64,000 bases of DNA from Lonicera japonica (GCA_021464415.1 CM038471.1:29485234-29549233), one strand, 5' to 3'; counted from the stretch's first letter, positions 11,877 to 23,012 are shown. Numbers and translations: made by a program. The notes: generated from the letters alone by a model not told the origin.

Positions 11877-12059
11877 CATCACTTATGCCATTTTTTTTAA
11901 AAAAGTATCAATTTTTAAAATTGGCATCGCTGATGCCATTTTCAATACTGAAATTGGTATTGCTAATGTCGTTTTCAATAATAAAATTGGCATTATTGAT
12001 ACCACTTTTAAAAAGACATTAAATTGGGAATAAAAATAAAGATGATATTATTTAAGGAC

Positions 12060-12414
12060 ATAAGATTCTTGAAAAACATTAAATTGGGAAAAAAAGTCCA
12101 ATTATGAAGTTTTGTATGATTCTGTAATACTGATAATGTCAGCAAGTTGTAAAAGGTTAAAATTTGGAAAGGGTCTTCAGATGATTCTTGTTTAGCAAAA
12201 CAACATAAAATTAGTCTCTTTTAATATTTTTAAAGCTTTTGTCTTATGTGCCTACTTTATTGGTCTTCGCATTCATTACATATTATAATATTCTATATAT
12301 TAATGCAATGTCCTGGTAAATTAAAAGACCCATATGTATGTGTCCTGAAACTTCTGTATAAGAGTAATGCTATATTTTCGGATATTCTTATCGCATATTC
12401 TTACTGATATATAT
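12060..12414 (+). repeat. S repeat, second copy in unit A
   Basis: From 12096 to 12414 this matches 10013-10333, 14012-14320 and 16036-16354 in the same orientation (landmarks TATGAAGTTTTGTATGATTC, CTTCAGATGATTCTTGTT, TGCAATGTCCTGGTAAATT). S thus flanks the palindrome-ended element on both sides in both units. The short stretch 12060-12095 repeats TTGAAAAACATTAAATTGGG from the element end. Confidence 0.7.
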
Positions 12415-12545
12415 TGAAGATTTGGCTTTGTATAGGAATCCTATTCCTATTTGGTTTTAAATTATCCAATTCTTAATTGGCTTTGTATTGTCCAAATCAT
12501 TGTTGGATTTGTATTTTCCAATTTCTAGTAGGTCTTGTCTTTGTA
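12415..12545 (+). mobile_element. Truncated Copia LTR at end of unit A
   Basis: TGAAGATTTGGCTTTGTATA begins directly after TATAT, exactly as the complete 5' LTR does at 16355. Similarity runs about 130 bp through CTAGTAGGT.TT and then stops. The identical insertion point in A and B indicates that the duplication copied an already-inserted element. Confidence 0.7.
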
Positions 12546-12847
12546 ATTTTTATTTTTACATTTCCTCCTTATTTGTCACTGATTTAAGAAAAGAGAGAAT
12601 TATTAAGTTTTATAATATCCAATAAAAATGTATCATATCATATAAGAATTTCTATTATAATTTATATATATAAAAATGATGATAAAAATTATCAATATAA
12701 TTTACTTTTCGCATCATATAAAAATTATTATAAAAAATACTATTAAAATATTTTTTTTTATTTGACTTTTCTATCGTAAAAATTTAATTGGATAAATAAC
12801 CTATCGGAATTGGGGTCAATGTCTCTCTCTCTCTCATCTCTCTCTCA
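12546..12847. other. Unique A/T-rich junction between units A and B
   Basis: No gene. The stretch ends in a CT-rich microsatellite (about 12820-12850). It marks the breakpoint between duplicated units. Confidence 0.5.
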
Positions 12848-13724
12848 TCTCTTTAATTTCTACACCGACCAAAACCAAACAACACACTTAATCTACGTTT
12901 TTTTCAATAAAAAACTTAATTCTTGACCACAATGACATTTAACGATTTTTGATTTAGTGGTGAATAAATGGACTTTTATGTAAGGATTAATTATTTAATT
13001 CTTTTGTGGCCCACAAAATTGGCTTGATTTATTTGGTAATTTATTAATTGATTAAATAAATAATGGGATTTGGCCAAATTTTGGAATTTGCGGTTGCTTG
13101 AAGATAATTACTTATCTAATTAATTGGTAATAAATCTCTATTACTTAGATATAAATGACCACTAATCTACTTTGATAGAAAGTGAAAATTATAGACAAAT
13201 ACGAAACTAAGTCCCGCATCTGCCTATAATAATACGTAATATTACATCAATTACGTATTCCAACATTAGGATACAACACAAAAGGGTACCAAGAGACAAA
13301 CTTGTTTATGGTGGTTTGAGTTTTGCCTCAAAGAAGCATCAATCTCTTCAATACTACACTATTGCTATGAACCGAGGTTAGTGAATCTCTCTAATTAACA
13401 TAGGCGGTCCAAGGATTCTTGGGACCCTAGGCAGAATCTCTTTTAAATTTCAATATTATTATGATATATGTGTATATATAATAGCATGTGATGAAACAAA
13501 TATAATTTTGGAGTACATTATAATGGCAACAATATTAGTTACCAAAAATGATTTCGATTTAGATTTTGTAAAGAGCATAATATTAAAAAGTGGGGCTCTA
13601 GGTAGAAGTCTAAGTGGCCTATATTATTGGGCCAGCTATGTTCTATAAGTAATTTGTAAAGAGCATAATATTTATACACAATTATATTTACAACCTTAAG
13701 ATTTATACAATTTCAATTTACATG
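12848..13724 (+). mobile_element. LTR-like region of unit B
   Basis: Counterpart of 8573-9773, again ending ACA three bases before TGGTATCAGAG (13725-13735). No associated gag-pol. Confidence 0.4.
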
Positions 13725-14469
13725 TGGTATCAGAGGCAAATTTAGGAGTATTATAATTTTGGTATAAAATAATTTTACGGTAATAACCAAAATCACAATT
13801 TATGATTTGCGAATTGAGATTTACCGTAATTAATTTACGTGGTTCTTCAATTAACGTGCGTGAATTGAGGGGGACTTTTTTTTGAACAATTATACCTAAA
13901 AAAATTTAAACACGAATTCTCCTGTTAAATAAATTATTCTTCATAAAAATTTAGTGAACGAATCTTACATGTTCTGAATTGAGGGGGGCTTATGTAAGGC
14001 TGTTTCTATGATACAATTATGAAGTTTTGTATGATTCTGTAGTACTGATAATGTCAGCAAGTTGTAATAAGTTAAAATTTGGAAGGGATCTTCAGATGAT
14101 TCTTGTTCAACACATCAACATTAAATTAGCCTCTCTTAATATATTTAAAGCTTTATGTGCCTACTTTTTTGGTCTTTGCATTCATTACATATTATAATAT
14201 TTTATATATAATGCAATGTCTTGATAAATTGAAAGACGAATCTGTCCGTATCTTAAAACTTTTGTATAAGATTAATATTATATTTTTGGATATTTTTATC
14301 GCATATTTTTATCTATATATATTATATGAATTATATTTTTATAAAATATAATAAAAATACAACTTACGTAATATATCTGACAAAAATAAAAATTGTAAAT
14401 AAGAAAAACATTTTCCTTTATACAATGGATAAGTATGTTAGATTCCATAAAAATTAGTGAGACTTAATT

Positions 14470-14703
14470 TAGGATGGAGATATTGGTACCTCCAATATTT
14501 CTTGAAAACACTCACACTTTTCATTCGATTCTAGACAACTGAGTAGGGTATATGTTATTCGGTTGTAAAGGATTGAATATAAACTTGATAATGCCTTACT
14601 CGGTTATCAAGGACTGAGTATATAAGCTTATACTCAGTATAATCGGTCCTCAAGAACCTAGCAACAGACGCTTGGTTGCGAAGAACCGAATGAAAGTCGG
14701 AGT
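14470..14703. mobile_element. Palindromic MITE, right-truncated copy in unit B
   Basis: It corresponds to 10520-10754 with the same truncation point before GTCCTTAAATAATA. This supports its presence before the A/B duplication. Confidence 0.6.
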
Positions 14704-14914
14704 GTCCTTAAATAATACCCTCTCCATCTTTATTCCTAATCTAGTGTGTCTTTAAAAGTGGTATCAGTAATGCCAATTTCATTACTGAAAACGGCATTAG
14801 CAATACAAATTTCATTTTGAAAACGGTATTAGCGATGCCAATTTTAAAATTGATAGTTTTTTTATTTTTTGAAAACGGCATTTGCGATGCCAAATTCAGT
14901 CATAGAAAACAACA

Positions 14915-15229
14915 TTAACATTTTGGATGATTAGGCATTTCCTTGTCACTGTAAAAGCTGTCAAATGTTTTCACCATTGGTTCAACATTTGCCCACAAGT
15001 GAGCAAATTCATCAGGCATCACAACCGTGTATTTCCACAAAAAGCTTGATTTCTTAAGCGCTACATTAAAAATTGTAGCCATTTACTCCCATGTTCGCGT
15101 GTTGTCCTTCTCACATCACTTACTGTCATGGGTCACTTGTTTCCAAGCATCACACAGTTGAATTTTGTCACTCATTGTGAATTCATCTATGTCTTCGGAT
15201 TGGTTATTGTTTGAGCTAGAATAAGCCAT
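14915..15229 (-). pseudogene. Myb/SANT-like transposon accessory protein, broken (unit B)
   Basis: This is the 105-codon counterpart of 10969-11286. It has two internal stops: TGA where unit A has TGC, and TAA in place of the CAA of unit A's WEQM. Where unit A has TGA, unit B keeps CGA. The two copies therefore decayed independently after duplication. Landmarks are LCDAWKQV, ATIFNVALKKS and VEPMVKTFDSFY. Confidence 0.45.
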
Positions 15230-15638
15230 TGTTTGTTAAGAGTGAGACAAAAGAAAATTATCTAGATACGGGGTTTTTATAATGTCTATCACATATACGT
15301 GCATGGTTAAAATTGGATGATATGACAACACACTGGAAAGTGAAATTTATGATTTGACCTTTCACTAAACCCCATTATCTCTCTTTTTCTCATTTTTATT
15401 AAAAAATCCAACAGTAAAGGCTTTTCAGTGGCTCGTCAAATCACTGTTGCAACCCATTGGATCGTCAAATCAAATCATTTTCAATGCCTCGTCAAATCTT
15501 TGATAAAGTAAAAAGCTTAATATTTTTGCCAAGGTCTCGTCACCTTAATGCACTACTGAAACACATGCTTCTTAATATCCTATATAACATCTCATACCTT
15601 ACACAATCTCACTTCAATCTCACTCTATAAAAACAAAC

Positions 15639-15857
15639 ATGAGCAATTCCTTTAAGATTGATGATTTGGTTCCCTTCCTTCCAACTGAAATCCAATCGGA
15701 AATACGAGATCGATTTTTACAAAATCAAGTTCGAAGAATCATACGAAAGTGCCAAAAATTGTTGCAGGTCCCATTTCTTCACTGGAGGATTTTTCCGTTT
15801 TCATTTATTGAAATTGGCATCACTTATGCCGATTTTAAAAAAAATATCAATTTTTAA
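15639..15857 (+). CDS. Unknown short transposon protein (unit B)
   Basis: A 72-residue frame starting MSNSFKIDDLVPFLPTEIQ with a basic, helical-looking middle (RDRFLQNQVRRIIRKCQKLL). A TATA box (CTCTATAAAAA) ends about 5 bases before the ATG region, so initiation would be very close to the TATA. The last 15 residues come from the palindrome array, so this is probably the first exon or the 5' stub of a deleted longer protein rather than a finished gene. It is divergent from the Myb-like relic. Not recognised. Confidence 0.35.
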   Translation: MSNSFKIDDLVPFLPTEIQSEIRDRFLQNQVRRIIRKCQKLLQVPFLHWRIFPFSFIEIGITYADFKKNINF

Positions 15858-15996
15858 AATTGGCATCGTTGATGCCATTTTTAATACTGAAATTGGTATT
15901 ACTAATGCCGTTTTCAATAATAAAAGTGGCATTACTAATACCACTTTTAAAAAGACATTAAATTGGGAATAAAATAGAGATGATATTATTTAAGGA

Positions 15997-16354
15997 CATA
16001 AGATTCTTGAAAAACATTAAATTGGGGAAAAAATAGTCCAATTATGAAGTTTTGTATGATTCTATAATACTGATAATGTCAGCAAGTTGTAAAAAGTTAG
16101 AATTTGGAAAGGGTCTTTAGATGATTCTTGTTTAGCATAACAACATAAAATTAGCCTCTTTTAATATATTTAAAGCTCTTGTCTTATGTGCCTACTTTAT
16201 TGGTCTTCGCATTCATTACATATTATAATATTCTATATATTAATGCAATGTCCTGGTAAATTGAAAGACCGATCTGTTCGTATCCAAAAACTTCTGTATA
16301 AGAGTAATGCTATATTTTCGGATATTCTTATCGCATATTCTTATCAATATATAT
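15997..16354 (+). repeat. S repeat, second copy in unit B
   Basis: It matches 12060-12414. It is interrupted at its right end by the Copia element and resumes at 23013. Confidence 0.65.
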
Positions 16355-16874
16355 TGAAGATTTGGTTTTTTATAGGAATCCTATTCCTATTAGGTTTTAA
16401 ATTTTCCAATTCTTAATTGGCTTTGTATTGTCCAAATCATTGTTGGATTTGTATTTTCCATTTTCTAGTAGGTTTTAACTTTGTGCAATCCTAAACCCAT
16501 AGGATTTATACCCTATAAATAGAACCCTTGTCATAAGTTTTATTTGTGATTTGTATTGTATTGTATTGTATTATTTACTAGCTAGATTAGAGAATATATT
16601 TGAGAGATAATATTGAGAGTTCTAATTGGCGGCTAGGGTTTGTTTTACGCGTTGTACTAAGAATTTGTCTCATCAATAATAGCTATCACCTCGTGGATTA
16701 GTGGCGGTTTTGTCGATACCACCTAATTGCTTACGTGCTTGGCTAGTTGTTTTTCTTGTTTTTAGTATTATTTGAATATTAGTTTTGCTTGTTTATTTAA
16801 TTATTGTATGCATAATTGTGCGGTCAATCATACGCTTGTGCTAAGGCTTGTTATAGTGGTATCTTAGCACAACA
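16355..16874 (+). repeat. Copia 5' LTR, 520 bp
   Basis: It starts TGAAGATTTGG and ends TAGCACAACA. It contains a promoter-like CCCTATAAATAGAACCC at about 16511-16527. It is followed after three bases by TGGTATCA, the start of the tRNA-iMet primer-binding site. Confidence 0.85.
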
Positions 16875-16877
16875 ATT

Positions 16878-16890
16878 TGGTATCAAATGA
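16878..16890 (+). other. Copia primer-binding site
   Basis: TGGTATCA matches the tRNA-iMet complement; the following bases (AATGA) have diverged from the usual GAGC. Confidence 0.7.
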
Positions 16891-16927
16891 AGGGTTATTC
16901 CTTGGGATAATTGTGTGATAGTTAGAA

Positions 16928-19900
16928 ATGTCTACTACTGATATATCAGAAGGGGATGCCAAGGCGGCAGATAAACTATCTTTGAAAAGGGCGTCTGCTC
17001 CTAAGGTGACGGATGCGGTCAAATTCGATATAGAGAGATTTGATGAAAAAAAATAATTTTGAAATTTGGCATGCTAAATGTCCGGCATCCTTGTCCAATA
17101 AGGTTTATATAGAGCATTATTGGGGAATAAACTAAGCCCAATGAATGGTCCGACGCCGATTGGGCTTAATGCGATAGGCATGCATGTAATACAATTCATT
17201 TACACCTTGTTCTAAATGTGATGTATTATGTGATGCGTGAAACGTCTGCTTCGGTAATTGGAAGAAGCTCGAGGATAGTATATGACGAATAGTATTGAGA
17301 TTCATCTGTACTTGAAGAAGAAACTATTTCGGTATGAATTTTCAAAGGGTACATCCAAGAACGATCATCTCGACGGGTTCAACAAAATAATCTTAAATTT
17401 AGAAGGATTAAACATCGAGATTGATGATAAGGACAAGGCGATTTTGCTTCTTAATTCGCTCTCAGAATCCTATGATCATCTAACCACTACGCTTTATACA
17501 TGAGAAGGAAAATGTGACCTATGATTTGGTATCGCCGTCCGTCTTGATTAATGAAAAGCGCTTGAAGGAGAGAGGAGAATCCAACTCGGATGTGATATTC
17601 ACTATGGGGAGAAGCGGTGAAAAAAAACGGAAAAACCGAGGAAGGTCACGATCGAAATCTTAGGGATCGACTAATAAGAGTAAGATAATTTGTCATAAGT
17701 GTAGAAAACTTGGACACGTGCGCCAGGAGTGTCCAAATAGAACCAATAGTGGTGGAGAGAATAAAAGTGCGGTGGAGAACGCGAACGTGATAACGGCGCC
17801 AAAAAAGGAGGAATTTAAAAGTATGTTGGTTCAAGTGAATCTTGAATAGCGGGTGCTCGTATCATATATGCCCAAATTGGGAATTATTTCATACCTTCAT
17901 CGAGGTTGATGGGGGCAAGGTTTTGATGGGTAACGACCATGGGTGTAAAACGATGGCGATTGATACGATTCGGCTAAAAATGCACAACGGGGTGGTACGT
18001 ACTCTTGGTGATGTCCGGTATGTTCCCAGTCTGAAGAGAATTTGATCTCTTTGAGGGATCTTGATTCCAATGAGTATCGTGTCATACTCGAGGGTAGTAA
18101 CTTAAAAGTTCTCTCCGGTGCTATAGTTGTGATGCGAGGAAAGAATAAGAGTAATCTCTATTTTTTTAAGGATGCATAGTGACTGGGTTTGCTTCGATTA
18201 TGACTGAAGAGACGGACATGATGAGGTTATGGTATATGCGGGTGGGTTATGTTGGGGAGAAGGCTATGACGGTGTTTGTGAGCATTGTGTGCTTAGGAAA
18301 CAGACTCGCATAAAGTTTAGGACAGCGGTACATTGCACAAAAGGAGCACTTGATTATGTGTACACGGACGTCTGGGGACCTACAAAGACTCAATCATTAA
18401 GTAAAAATCATTACTTTGTGACTTTTATTGATGATTATTCAATGAGAACTTGGATCTATCTCATGAATCATAAGGACCAGGTCTTTGATGTGTTCTTAAA
18501 GTGGAAGGAGATGGTTAAGAACTAGATTGGTAAGAAAGTTAAAATGCTCAGATAAGATAACGTCAGGGAATCTTGTGATCTTTTTAAGGATCTCTACCAA
18601 CGGGAAGGTATCATTCGCCACTTCACGGTGAAGTGTACACCTCAACAGAAAGAGATAGCGGAGAGGATGAATTGTACGCTCTTTGAAAAAGTCTGGTGTA
18701 TGCTTTCCAATGTCAATTTGGATAAGTCATTTTGGGTCAAGGCCCTATCTGAAGTTACGTTCTTGGTTAATTGTTAGCAATGCTCGGGAGTGGAATACAA
18801 ACACCTATGGAAATGTGGATCGAATCTCATACTAATTACGATAACATCTATATTTTTTTGCTGTCCGGCTTATTATCATGTTCGTGATGAAACAATAGAC
18901 CCCAGGGCTCGTAAGGCAATATTCTTAGTCTCTTGTGATGGGGTCAAAGGTTACAAATTGTGGTGTCTTCAAGGCAAGAAAATCGTGATTAATAGGGATA
19001 TGACATTTGACAAGGCGTCTATGCTCAAGACAACCTCACCAACAAACGGTGGTTCTCCAATCCCAATTGAAAAGAGAAACAAGGCGAGTATGATAGTGGT
19101 AGAAATAAAAGTGACTATTCCAGTTAATACTCGAATTAAAGATTTAATGGAGGAGTCTAACGAGAAAAAGACAACTTCCGACAAGGGTTTGGAGATTTCG
19201 GTAGTGAAATCGAGTCAATAACAAACGATAGCATCTTTGGCTAATGAAAGGGAGCCTAGGGCTCAACGTGCACCAGTTCGATATGGTTATGAAGATATAA
19301 TGGCATACGCATTAGTAGGTTACGAGGATGAGCCGACTTCGTATTGAGAAGTTATGAATTTTGGCGATAATGTGAAGTGAAAAACGACTATGGAGGATGA
19401 GATGGAGTCTCTCCGAAAAAAACAAACTTGGGAACTATGAGATTTATTGAAGGGGAAGAAACCTATCGAGTGCAAGTGGGTTTTCAGTAAGAAAGACGGG
19501 GCTCTAGGGTCCGGTGTTTGTTTCAAGACAAGGTTGGTAGCCAATGGTTATGTGCAAAAGGAAGGGTGGATTATAATGAAATGTTCTTTTCGGTCGTGAA
19601 GCACACCTCGATCCAGGCATTATTAGCTATGGTGGCACAATTTGATCTCAAACTTTAATAACTTAATGTCAAAATTGCGTTCTTGCATTGGGACCTAGAA
19701 GAGTGATCTATATCTCTCAGTCAGAGGGGTTCAAAGTTGTTGCTAAAAAAAATAGTGTGTGCAAACTTTGAAAGTTGCTGTACGAATTGAAGCGGTCCCT
19801 GCGTCTATAGTACAAGAGGTTTGACACGTTTATGATCGCGCAGAAGTTTGCTTAGAGCAAATTTGATCATTGTGTTTACTTCAAAAGGCTTGAATCTAGC

Positions 19901-20870
19901 AATTTCATTTATTTACTCTTATACATTGACGATATGCTCATTGCTTCCCGGAGCTTAGTGGAGATCGACGTATTGAAAGCTCATTTAAGAAAGGAGTTTG
20001 AGATGAAAGATTTCAGTAGAGCGTAATAATTTTTGGGGATAGAGATTGTCCGAGATAGGAAGAGGGAAAGATTATGTCTTACACAAAGGCAATACCTTGA
20101 GAAAGTTGTTGCTTAATTCAAGATGGAAAACTTAAAGCCGACGAGTATCTTGTTAGCACCGCACTTTAAACTCTCAGCAATGATGGTTCCTAGCTTCGAA
20201 GTAGAGGTGGAGTGCATGGCTCAAGTTCCTTATGCAAGTGCGATTAGGAGTTTGATGTATGCCATGGTATACATTCGACTGGATATTGCTTAAGCCGTGA
20301 GCATTGTTAGTAGGTATATGGAGAACCCTAGAAAACCGCATTGGCAAGCCGTTAAGTGGGTTTTATAATATCTACGAGGTACGATGGACAAAGGGTTGGT
20401 ATTTGAAAAATCTGAAATGTCAACTATTGAATGTTTTGTAGATTCAGATTATGCTAGCAATTTAGACAAGCGGAGATCGACTACGGGTTATGTGTTTACA
20501 TTGGGTAATGGTCCGTTGAGTTAGAGGTCGATGATTCTAAGTGTAGTAGCGTTGTTTACCACAGAGGCGAATTATATTGCGGTAACGGAGGTGGTCAATG
20601 AAGCCGTACGGCTCCGTTGTTTAGTTAGTGATCTCGGTTTGAAGTCGAAAAAAGTGGTGGTGCACTGTGACAGTTAGAGTACAATTCACTTGGCGAATAA
20701 TCAAGTTCATCATGAAAAAACCAAGCATATTAATGTTCGATATCACTTCATCAGGAAAATTATTGAAAACGTTGTGCATTGCTCGACGTTGGTCAATGTC
20801 CTTTGGTGTTGATGCCCTTGGGAGGCGGTGGTCCTAAGGGACATGCAGGGATGATAAGATCTTATTTGAT
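16928..20870 (+). pseudogene. Copia gag-pol polyprotein, degenerate
   Basis: Gag begins MSTTDISEGDAKAADKL at 16928 and frameshifts in an A-rich run near 17048. It resumes at 17282-17503 and reaches a CCHC zinc knuckle (CHKCRKLGHVRQEC) at 17691-17732. The protease site near 17842 reads [11 protein letters not shown], so the catalytic Asp of the family's DSG is Asn here. Integrase follows (HC..RK near 18280, DVWGP, FIDDYS, a stop just before DN in the second catalytic segment, and AERMN near 18660). Reverse transcriptase has the conserved YIDDML near 19920, and RNase H has FVDSDYA near 20440. Stops scattered through pol are mostly TAG/TAA/TGA where Gln, Arg or Trp is expected, as after C-to-T decay. 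Confidence 0.8.
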
Positions 20871-20927
20871 GAATTGATCATGGTGGAGTGCATTGGGGTC
20901 TTGTGGAATATCGCCAAGGTGGAGAAT

Positions 20928-21102
20928 TAAAGATTTAACTTTGTATATGAATCTTATTCCTATTTGGTTTTAAATTGTCCAATTTTTAATTGGCTTTATA
21001 TTGTCCAAATCCTTATTGGATTTGTATTATCCAATTTCTAGTAATTTTGGCTTTGTGCAATCCTAGACCCACAGGATGTTTACCCTACAAATAGAACCCT
21101 TG
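20928..21102 (+). repeat. Copia 3' LTR, left part
   Basis: It starts TAAAGATTTAAC (first G mutated to A relative to the 5' LTR) just after a purine-rich AAGGTGGAGA tract, and runs to AGAACCCTTG, where the solo LTR is inserted. Confidence 0.8.
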
Positions 21103-22656
21103 TGTGAGAATCCGCAGTTGCGACCCCCAAGTCTCAATCCCTTGTTTGGGAGTCTAAAATTTTGGAACAAATTATGTTGTTCATTTGCTTTGATATAGAG
21201 ATGAATCCTACTTTCTATTTCTAAATGCAAGTGGGTTCATTCAGAGTTGCCAGCATGTTTTACGAGAAAATGTACAAAAAGGTCTGTGTAGGGGTAAAGG
21301 CCAAAGCAAGCCTTATTCCTACACGTTTTGTCTACGAAACCAGGATTCTATAGGGTTCTGGAACTATGTTACGATTTGGGAAAGTATTAGGCACCCATTC
21401 CGCCTTTCTAGTCTCTAATAGCTTTATATGTTTATTCTATGTTGAAAAACTTTGATGCCTTTACTAGAAAAGTCTACTACTTTCTTAAAGTATGTTTTTG
21501 TAAATAAACTAGATTTTGGGAAAAACGGGGAAAGGAATAAAAATCTTGTATTCCGTAATCCGATATTTTATTTTTTTAAGAAGTGAAACACAAATGATAG
21601 AGTTTATAATTTTTGGAAATTGAGAGCATATTATAATATTGTTCACTCAGATAACAATATCAGTTATATCCTTGTTTTGATTGTTTTTTGGAAATTGGAT
21701 TGATTTCATTATGGATTTGGACTCTTAAGGAGAGTATATTAGGTATATTACAATCTATATAAGAGATTGAATATACCTATTTTTAATACTTTAAGTAAGT
21801 TTTATCATTCTGGGTTTTGAAAATTTTAATTTATCCAGATAATGATGTACTTACTCTTCTGATTTTCGAAAATAATTTTATCAGGGTTTTGTTTTGAGAA
21901 AAATAATAGACTATTTCTAATTTAATGATAAGTTTAGTCAATTAGAAAATAGGCAGAACAACAGATATAAACAAAAGAAAACAAGTACATATATATATAA
22001 ACTTTAAATACTATAAGAACTTTCTTTACATTCCTGATGAGATAAATAAGATAAAAGAGAGAAAATATAATATGACCGAAGATAATCCGGCGAATATAGA
22101 CTTTTCTTCTTCAGATACAGCCAAGAATTCGACTTTGGAATACGAGACGTCAAGTATTGAGAACTCGGAGATTCCTCGAGAACTTTGATAATAATAAATT
22201 AATCTTAAGGACCTTGTAAAAATCATACTTTTAAAGAGAGGTCATAGCTTTTTCTTGAAGACCAAGTTGCCGGCTTTCAATCCTTAGGGGTGTTGGCTTA
22301 TTTATACTACTCGGGGGAGTTTGTTGTGCGACATTCCCTTGAAAAGTGGAATTGTCGCACAACATATTGCCTGAAGTAGCATGACAAACGGCTGGAGGGT
22401 TGTCCCTAACAGACTGATGTGTTAGGGAGTGGATGGTCTGGGTCAAATGGGTTTGTCGTGCGACAATCTGGTTTGTCGTGTGACAAAGGCCTTTAAAAAT
22501 AGGTTTGTCGCACAACAAACCCTTCTGGGAACAGGGTTGTTTATAATACAAACTTCCCGAAGCAGTTTCTAGTGTATTGAGTGGGCTTTAGACTAAAAAA
22601 AGTGATTTCTTATAGTTTTAAGGTTCTTGCGGGGGTCACAAATTATGGTGTTTACA
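21103..22656. mobile_element. Solo LTR inserted in the Copia 3' LTR
   Basis: It begins TGTGAGAATCC and ends GTGTTTACA. It is flanked by CCTTG (21098-21102) and CTTTG (22657-22661), a 5-bp target duplication with one change. The ends also form an extended imperfect inverted repeat (GCGACCCC inward on the left, GGGGGTCAC on the right). It contains a cluster of TTGTCGTGCGACAA-type palindromes at about 22320-22515. It is homologous to 23878-27074. No coding region; open frames inside come from the repeats. Confidence 0.75.
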
Positions 22657-22661
22657 CTTTG

Positions 22662-23007
22662 TCATAGGTTTTATTTGTGACTTGTATTGTATTGTTTACT
22701 AACTAGATTAGAGAGTATATTTGAGAAATAATATTGAGAGCTCTAATTGGCGGCTAGGCTTTACTTTGCACGTTCTACTAGGAATATGGCTCATCAATAA
22801 TAGCTATCACCCAGTGGATTAGTGGTGGTTTTGCTGATACCACCTAATTGCTTGTGTGCTTGGTTAGTTATTTTTCTTCTTTAATCTCTTGTTTTTCGTA
22901 TTACTTAAATATTAATGGTGCTTGTTTATTTAATTATTGTATGCATAATTGTCCGGTCTATTCAACGCTTGTGCTAAGGCTTATTCTAGCAGTATCTTAG
23001 CACAGCA
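22662..23007 (+). repeat. Copia 3' LTR, right part
   Basis: It resumes TCATAGGTTTTATTTGTG exactly where the left part stopped and ends TAGCACAGCA, followed by the TATAT duplication. Confidence 0.8.
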
Positions 23008-23012
23008 TATAT

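Larger units (their letters stand above)
10755..12059. mobile_element. Two-gene DNA transposon relic with palindrome-array ends (unit A)
   Basis: The terminal inverted repeats are GTCCTTAAATAATA, followed on both sides by AAAGTGGTATCA. Each end carries about four diverged copies of a 15-bp palindrome of the form GGCATCNNNGATGCC (left about 10811-10950, right about 11875-12005), joined by A/T spacers. Inside lie a minus-strand Myb-like reading frame (10969-11286) and a divergent plus-strand frame starting at 11698. No target duplication is evident. Organisation suggests a PIF/Harbinger relative or other DNA transposon in which the transposase has been mostly deleted. Confidence 0.6.
8573..12545. 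repeat. Segmental duplication unit A
   Basis: Unit A matches unit B (12848 onward) in order and orientation: an LTR-like stretch (8573-9773 against 12848-13724), a TGGTATCAGAG motif, an S repeat, a palindromic MITE, a two-gene palindrome-ended element, a second S repeat, and the first part of a Copia LTR. A-specific differences are about 350 bp of extra sequence near 9300-9650 and a 38-bp tandem duplication at 10437-10512. Confidence 0.8.
14704..15996. mobile_element. Two-gene DNA transposon relic with palindrome-array ends (unit B)
   Basis: The ends are GTCCTTAAATAATA and its inverse TATTATTTAAGGAC. Left palindromes occur at about 14760-14890 and right ones at about 15815-15945, each a variant of GGCATCNNNGATGCC. 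The internal layout is the same as in unit A: a Myb-like frame on minus (14915-15229) and a divergent short frame on plus (15639). Confidence 0.6.
12848..16354. repeat. Segmental duplication unit B
   Basis: It is collinear with unit A from TCTTTAATTTCTACACCGACC to the TATAT Copia insertion site. Differences from A include loss of the extra segment near 9300-9650, a B-specific stretch at about 13567-13650, and single copies where A has the 38-bp duplication. Confidence 0.8.
16355..23007 (+). mobile_element. Decayed Ty1/Copia retrotransposon (Tork/Tnt1-like)
   Basis: A complete element framed by a perfect 5-bp duplication TATAT (16350-16354 and 23008-23012). The 5' LTR is 16355-16874 and the 3' LTR 20928-23007, interrupted by a solo LTR at 21103-22656. 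A primer-binding site begins at 16878 and a purine tract lies at about 20914-20927. The gag, protease, integrase, reverse transcriptase and RNase H order is that of Copia. The pol motifs (for example YIDDML...EFEMKDF) resemble the Tork/Tnt1 branch. Many in-frame stops and frameshifts make it non-autonomous. Confidence 0.85.

Noticed and set aside
11717..12022. 101-codon frame with repeated LASLMPF-type peptides
   Set aside because: The peptide repeat is the translation of the palindrome array of a transposon end.
22231..22551. Minus-strand frame of 106 codons resembling 25142-25507
   Set aside because: The similarity comes from shared GTCGTGCGAC palindromes in sister LTRs (RTTNPSVARQ-like peptides), not from a protein family.
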